Positions 60,240-64,000 of a DNA stretch of 64,000 nt are shown here, one piece after another. Position numbers and translations under genes: made by a program. How positions within the stretch are numbered: position 1 is the first letter of the stretch; each line of letters begins with the position of its first letter. The notes under the pieces are model-generated. The model was not told the DNA's origin. It was given only the letters and a program-made list of their open reading frames with translations, and did not search any database. The DNA is taken from the NCBI RefSeq assembly GCF_963678635.1, contig NC_087062.1, positions 39,757,330-39,821,329 on the forward strand, in the 5' to 3' direction. Source of the DNA: Symsagittifera roscoffensis. Lineage: Eukaryota; Xenacoelomorpha; Acoela; Convolutidae.

Positions 60240-60581
60240 TCTCATGAAGATCCAGACCCAGAAGGTTGCATGTCCGGTTTTCAGAAATAAGAACTTTCCA
60301 ACCATTGGAAGAGATAGGAATCGTGATCGAGCCCAATAGGCGATTGGGACGTTTATTAAAACCCACATAAGTTGTTTCGATTGGGTGCCTCGCAACATCC
60401 CGAAAATGAATGGACGGACTTCGTTGTAGTAATAGGCTGAAAGTACGTTTGTTGAGGAACGAGACCGGGCTTCCTGTATCAATTGTGGAATAAAAAAAAC
60501 TAGGACCTGACGGAGTTGAATGCTGAGACTCCTGGGTTTGCCTCCAGCTGATATGAGTACTTCAATGATGTTGATTTGCAT
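60240..60581 (-). pseudogene. Aspartic protease of Gypsy element 2
   Basis: A frame broken relative to its neighbours contains IDTGSPVSFL at about 60485-60455, the retropepsin active-site Asp-Thr-Gly, and about 60 residues later an NLLGLD step (second hallmark). Two frames (60581-60192 and 60366-60004) share the region, so indels are present. Lies between the gag zinc knuckles and RT. Confidence 0.6.
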
Positions 60582-60685
60582 TATATCTTCTACTTGGAAG
60601 ACGCTATATTCGGTTCGCTATCATAGTCAACATCTATGAAGTTACAATCTACTGACTGGCTGGGCATTTCCTGTTCTTCCTGAAC

Positions 60686-61448
60686 CTAGTTCACCCTGCA
60701 CTTTGACGAGTTACAACACTTTGCGATATGGTCACGCTTTTTACAGAGGTTGCACGTAACTTCTCGAGCTGGACAAGACTTCCTGTGATCCAGACTAAAA
60801 AGATTACCGCAGAAGTAACAAGATTTATTGCCTTGGTTACCCTGGTGATTTTGACGATTCGCTTGATTTTGAGGACCATTGCGTTTTACTCTAGACGGCT
60901 GAATAGAGGAAGCTAGTTCTTGTTTAACTCTAAGGGTGTTCAAATCTTGATTATGAGGAAGTCGCTTCTGAAAGTGAGCTGACGTGATTGCTCCCTTCTC
61001 CCATTCCAAGGCAAGTTTAAAAGTTTTATCTAAATCCGTTTTGGCTTTAATGAGCTGTTGTTGGACGTCTACGTCACAAATTCTCCCAATGAAGAGGTCT
61101 TTAAAAATCTCCCTCTCCTGAGCATTTTGCCAATTACATAACGCAATGAGCACTTAGCCGAGCATAGAAAGATGGAAAAGTGTCATTATCTAGCCTAAAT
61201 ACAGCGTTATATATCTTTATCCGTTCGACGGTGCAAACACGTTCCACTTTAAACAACGTTTCACAGTAAGTTTGAAAATCCCTGAATGACGTTATGCTGA
61301 TATCTGTATGTGGAAACGAGTCCGCAAATCGCATCTTGCCTTTGTTACCCAGTAAGAAAAACAACCGTGATTTTATTCCAGCCTCCGTCTCATGGTAGAA
61401 CCAGTTTTGACTTATCCGTGGACCTTTACTTCTACGCTCAAGGTTCAA
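60686..61448 (-). pseudogene. Gag capsid and zinc knuckles of Gypsy element 2
   Basis: Frame 61448-61134 is capsid-like (SFRDFQTYCETLF, ERIKIYNAVFRL). Frame 61153-60686 continues with a helical capsid end (QEREIFKDLFIGRICDVDVQ), an Asn/Gln-rich stretch and two Cys/His modules, CYFCG...H...C and CNLCKKRDHIAKCC, the latter a standard CCHC knuckle. One frameshift near 61140 separates the frames. RNA packaging role in the intact element. Confidence 0.75.
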
Positions 61449-61487
61449 CTCGTTCGCTCTTCGGAGAGCTGCTTGATCCCTGAGGAC

Positions 61488-61721
61488 TCAAGCATTGGCC
61501 TCCGCTGCATCTTCCCCAGTGCCAACAGTTTCTGGTTTCGGAGGAGGTTCTTCAATAATCTCCGCGGGCTCGGCAAGAAGGTCCTGTGGGTTAACGTTAT
61601 CTTCGAGTCCAAATGCTAAGAAAAACTGACCAATCAACGACTCCCACAGAAACGGTGGGTTAATAGATGGTTTCGCCCAGAAGGGAGGTATACCTAAGAG
61701 TCCAGTCCTGTCTTCATTCAC
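61488..61721 (-). pseudogene. Gag N-terminus of Gypsy element 2
   Basis: 77 codons from ATG 61721, 28 bases inside the 5' LTR. A hydrophobic/aromatic start (LLGIPPFWAKPSINPPFLW) is followed by an acidic Pro/Glu tail (EPAEIIEEPPPKPE). Unrecognised fold; its place next to the LTR suggests the beginning of Gag. Confidence 0.5.
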
Positions 61722-61748
61722 AGGAACTGCTGGCTGCGCCGTTAAATT

Positions 61749-62056
61749 TGCCGAGGAATACTAACTCAAAACTTGGTTGTAAAGTGAAATGTAAATTAGT
61801 TTGTAGTTAATTGGTTTCAAGGAATAGTTTAATGAGATACTCGGTATCAGTTTAACATGAATAACGAAATGTCTTTCGACTGAGATTTTACATTAAGGAA
61901 AAATGACAACATCTAACATCGATGTAGATAATCTAGAGAGTGACCACGTTCAACGTGGCACTCAACATATACCTCCGCTGACCCTGGCCAAAAGCTAATA
62001 ACATCACCAACTGCAGAGATACTGCAAAAAGAACAACAGAAGGTCACCTCATTACA
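61749..62056 (-). repeat. 5' LTR of Gypsy element 2
   Basis: 308 bases matching 55241-55493 over most of its length. Directly inside it (61725-61748), minus strand, a GGCGCAGCCAG stretch could be a primer-binding site, though it is offset by about 8 bases from the LTR edge. Confidence 0.75.
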
Positions 62057-63050
62057 ACCTCAGTGATCTTGGAATTCACTTCTCACAAGTAGCCTTTTAA
62101 AAAAAACTGCAATCGTTTCACAAAATTTTTGCAAGGTTTGTTTTCCCTTCTCAAAAAAAATAAGCAAGATTTGTATCTCGCAACAAAATTTTTCATTCAC
62201 AGTCGACTTTTTGCCCACAAAAAAATTCTGCATTATTTGAGCTGTTGCCAATCCAAAAAAAATTGATTCTAAACCAATAAACCTGCATCATTTTTAGAAA
62301 TTGAATAGGGTGTATCAGAGTACTTGAATCTATTGAAAAATCTTGAATTGCATTGAGTTACCTAACAAAACCGCTTAGGCAATCCGGGGACATTAGAAGA
62401 AGACCTTGATGAAGCACTCAGTCAGGTTAACCTTTGATTTCAGTTTTCAATCAGAGATTGCCTTTGGCTATTTAGAAGGAAAACTCGAAAATTTATCCCA
62501 GGACATTAAAAAAAGAACTTGTGCGTGCACTAACAACAAGACAATAACTGTCTTTGATGTTGTTTATTGGACAATTCCATTTCAGCGAAATCTGTTTTCT
62601 GTAAGAACTAGGTTTCAACTCCATTTTACATAAGACATCACTGCTATTTTTATTGAATTTTGCGCAATTTTCAAGCTACGGTGATTTTGTTTTAATTAGA
62701 ATTTAGCATTCACATGAAAAATTTGAAAATTGTTTATTTGATTTGAACACGAAAAAACGATGCCAGCTTATTGGATGTACTGTTGTAAGTTAAACTGTGT
62801 GTGTAAGTTACTAAGTTACTTAGAAAATCAGAAATGAAAAGGCAGCAAAAAATGTTTGCCGGTCTTCTGTATACTTATATTAAAAGCTGAACATAGATTG
62901 AAAGGGTTCATTTTTTGAGCCAAGTAGAAGACCTAGGCTATACACGGGTAGTACATAAAAGTTTAAGCTGAGAGGTAGTCAACCCTCTAAAAGCAATATT
63001 TCGGTATTTTGCCAGGTAATTTGGACAAGTAACGCATCAACAAAGGAAGT
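62057..63050. other. Region between Gypsy element 2 and gag fragment
   Basis: No supported gene. A 76-codon plus-strand frame at 62406-62633 (some Ser/Thr and Cys) has no recognisable feature. Confidence 0.3.
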
Positions 63051-63052
63051 CC

Positions 63053-63960
63053 GTGGCACTACAGAGATCGCAATTAAACAAAGAAATAAAGGCAGAATGG
63101 ATAGCAATGGAGGGCAAAATAACGCGACTCAAACAAGTTATCTGGCCCAACACGACCTGTACCAGCAAGGAGCAGAGACACATTGACTCATGCGAGACCG
63201 CGCGATTTCGAGGACCTCGGAGTGTCTGGCAATTTAATCTTAAAGATAAAGGCAGCAACGAAGAGTCAAGCAAGAAGGGGAGGCCTCGGAACGGCGCCTC
63301 CAAACTCGAACTGTACGAATCCCACAGGGCCTTATTCAGTGATAAACTGGCCCTAATTGAACCAGATTTCTCTACAATGTCACATAACACCAATATATAC
63401 GCTTCAATGTTTGAAACGCTCGCCATGTTCACTTAAAATCCATTGAAAAAGCGAACTCTCAAAAAATTAACGCGATAAAAGGACAAGGTAGACAACTGCA
63501 TGGACACTGGATGGAAGTGCTGACGCTTCACTTCGAAGAGGAGAATCTATCAAAGAAGCTAGAATACAAGGAAATTACTAGTAACCTCGAATTTACACCT
63601 GAATTGTGTTATGTCAAAATGGGCAAATCAGGGAGACAAAGTACGGATAATTTTCGAGCCTTCAATGAATCGTTTTGGCTCGGGAAACAGTGACAAAGAG
63701 CAGCAATCCTGATGAGATGATTTTAGAGAGGATTGGCACAAACAAAAAATTATCTTGCGCATATTGTGGCTCTTTGGACTACCACGTATCAGCTTGTCCT
63801 AAGTACAAACAAAGCATCGACAACTAAGACGCGATATAAGAGGATCATGAAGGAAACGACAGGGAACTTATTTTGAAATTTGACCAGTGTTGCTTCTTCT
63901 GTAACCTTGAAAGACAGTTAAAATCAAAGCACCCAGACATGAAGTGAAGTTTAGCCAGGC
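63053..63960 (+). pseudogene. Gag fragment related to Gypsy element 1
   Basis: Plus-strand pieces: 63053-63436 (polar, unrecognised), 63480-63693 (EVLTLHFEEENLSKKLEYKEITSNL, clearly akin to the capsid stretch at 23700-23740) and 63731-63950. The last has one complete CCHC knuckle (CAYCGSLDYHVSAC) and a second (CFFCNLE...) that has lost its final His/Cys pattern. Several stops and frame changes make it a pseudogene. It runs toward the window end. Confidence 0.65.
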
Positions 63961-64000
63961 AAGTTTGATGAATGAAGCTGGGGCCAGAAAGAGGGAAAAA

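Larger units (their letters stand above)
55241..62056 (-). mobile_element. Gypsy element 2: decayed LTR retrotransposon
   Basis: Two related sequences beginning TGCCG(C/A)GGAATACTAAC and ending in ACA bracket minus-strand gag, protease, RT, RNase H and integrase remnants in Ty3/Gypsy order, 6.8 kb in all. Many frameshifts and a substituted RT catalytic box mark an old copy. No target-site duplication is visible at the edges. Confidence 0.8.

Overview
The window is metazoan genomic DNA, probably from an invertebrate. The evidence is short GT-AG introns, a secreted CAP-domain gene split by spliceosomal introns, AT-rich intergenic sequence and a high load of decayed transposons. I cannot name the species. 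No bacterial operon, rRNA gene, tRNA gene or CRISPR array was seen. A 200-base run of N at 50,059-50,258 is an assembly gap.

Layout. (1) 1-12,355: right part of a Polinton/Maverick-like (adintovirus-like) DNA element, 'element A'. It carries a packaging ATPase, a DnaQ-like protein that appears to be spliced to a two-helix membrane exon, a PC4-like protein, several unrecognised genes, a zinc-finger plus family-B DNA polymerase gene and a terminal repeat. (2) 12,356-32,455: retroelement territory, nearly all on the minus strand. A broken Ty3/Gypsy-type gag-pol (about 15.9-25.5 kb) is followed by a macrodomain-like ORF. Next to it lies a separate set of broken ORFs with SGNH-hydrolase-like motifs. 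Upstream of gag is a 3.3 kb tandem duplication rich in a CCTCCGGATT motif. (3) 32,456-49,226: 'element B', a relative of A in opposite orientation. It has terminal inverted repeats at both ends, about 16.8 kb in all, and is heavily decayed, internally duplicated and without a recognisable ATPase or capsid gene. (4) 49,227-55,240: host DNA with dispersed repeats and a three-exon secreted CAP-superfamily gene. (5) 55,241-62,056: a second, decayed Gypsy-type element bounded by related LTRs. (6) 62,057-64,000: mostly non-coding, with a decayed gag fragment related to the first Gypsy element.

How the parts work together. Elements A and B share gene order in mirror image, so comparing them shows which ORFs are real and where each is broken. 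The most striking regulatory feature is that element promoters hold clusters of perfect animal transcription-factor motifs: CArG boxes CC(A/T)6GG, CRE palindromes TGACGTCA and CCAAT boxes. These sit in tandem arrays next to TATA boxes. Several small genes outside simple ORF thresholds are supported by conservation between A and B, stop/start overlaps or splice signals. The other notable observation is a macrodomain-like region carried behind a Gypsy integrase. All domain calls come from reading motifs. No database search was run.
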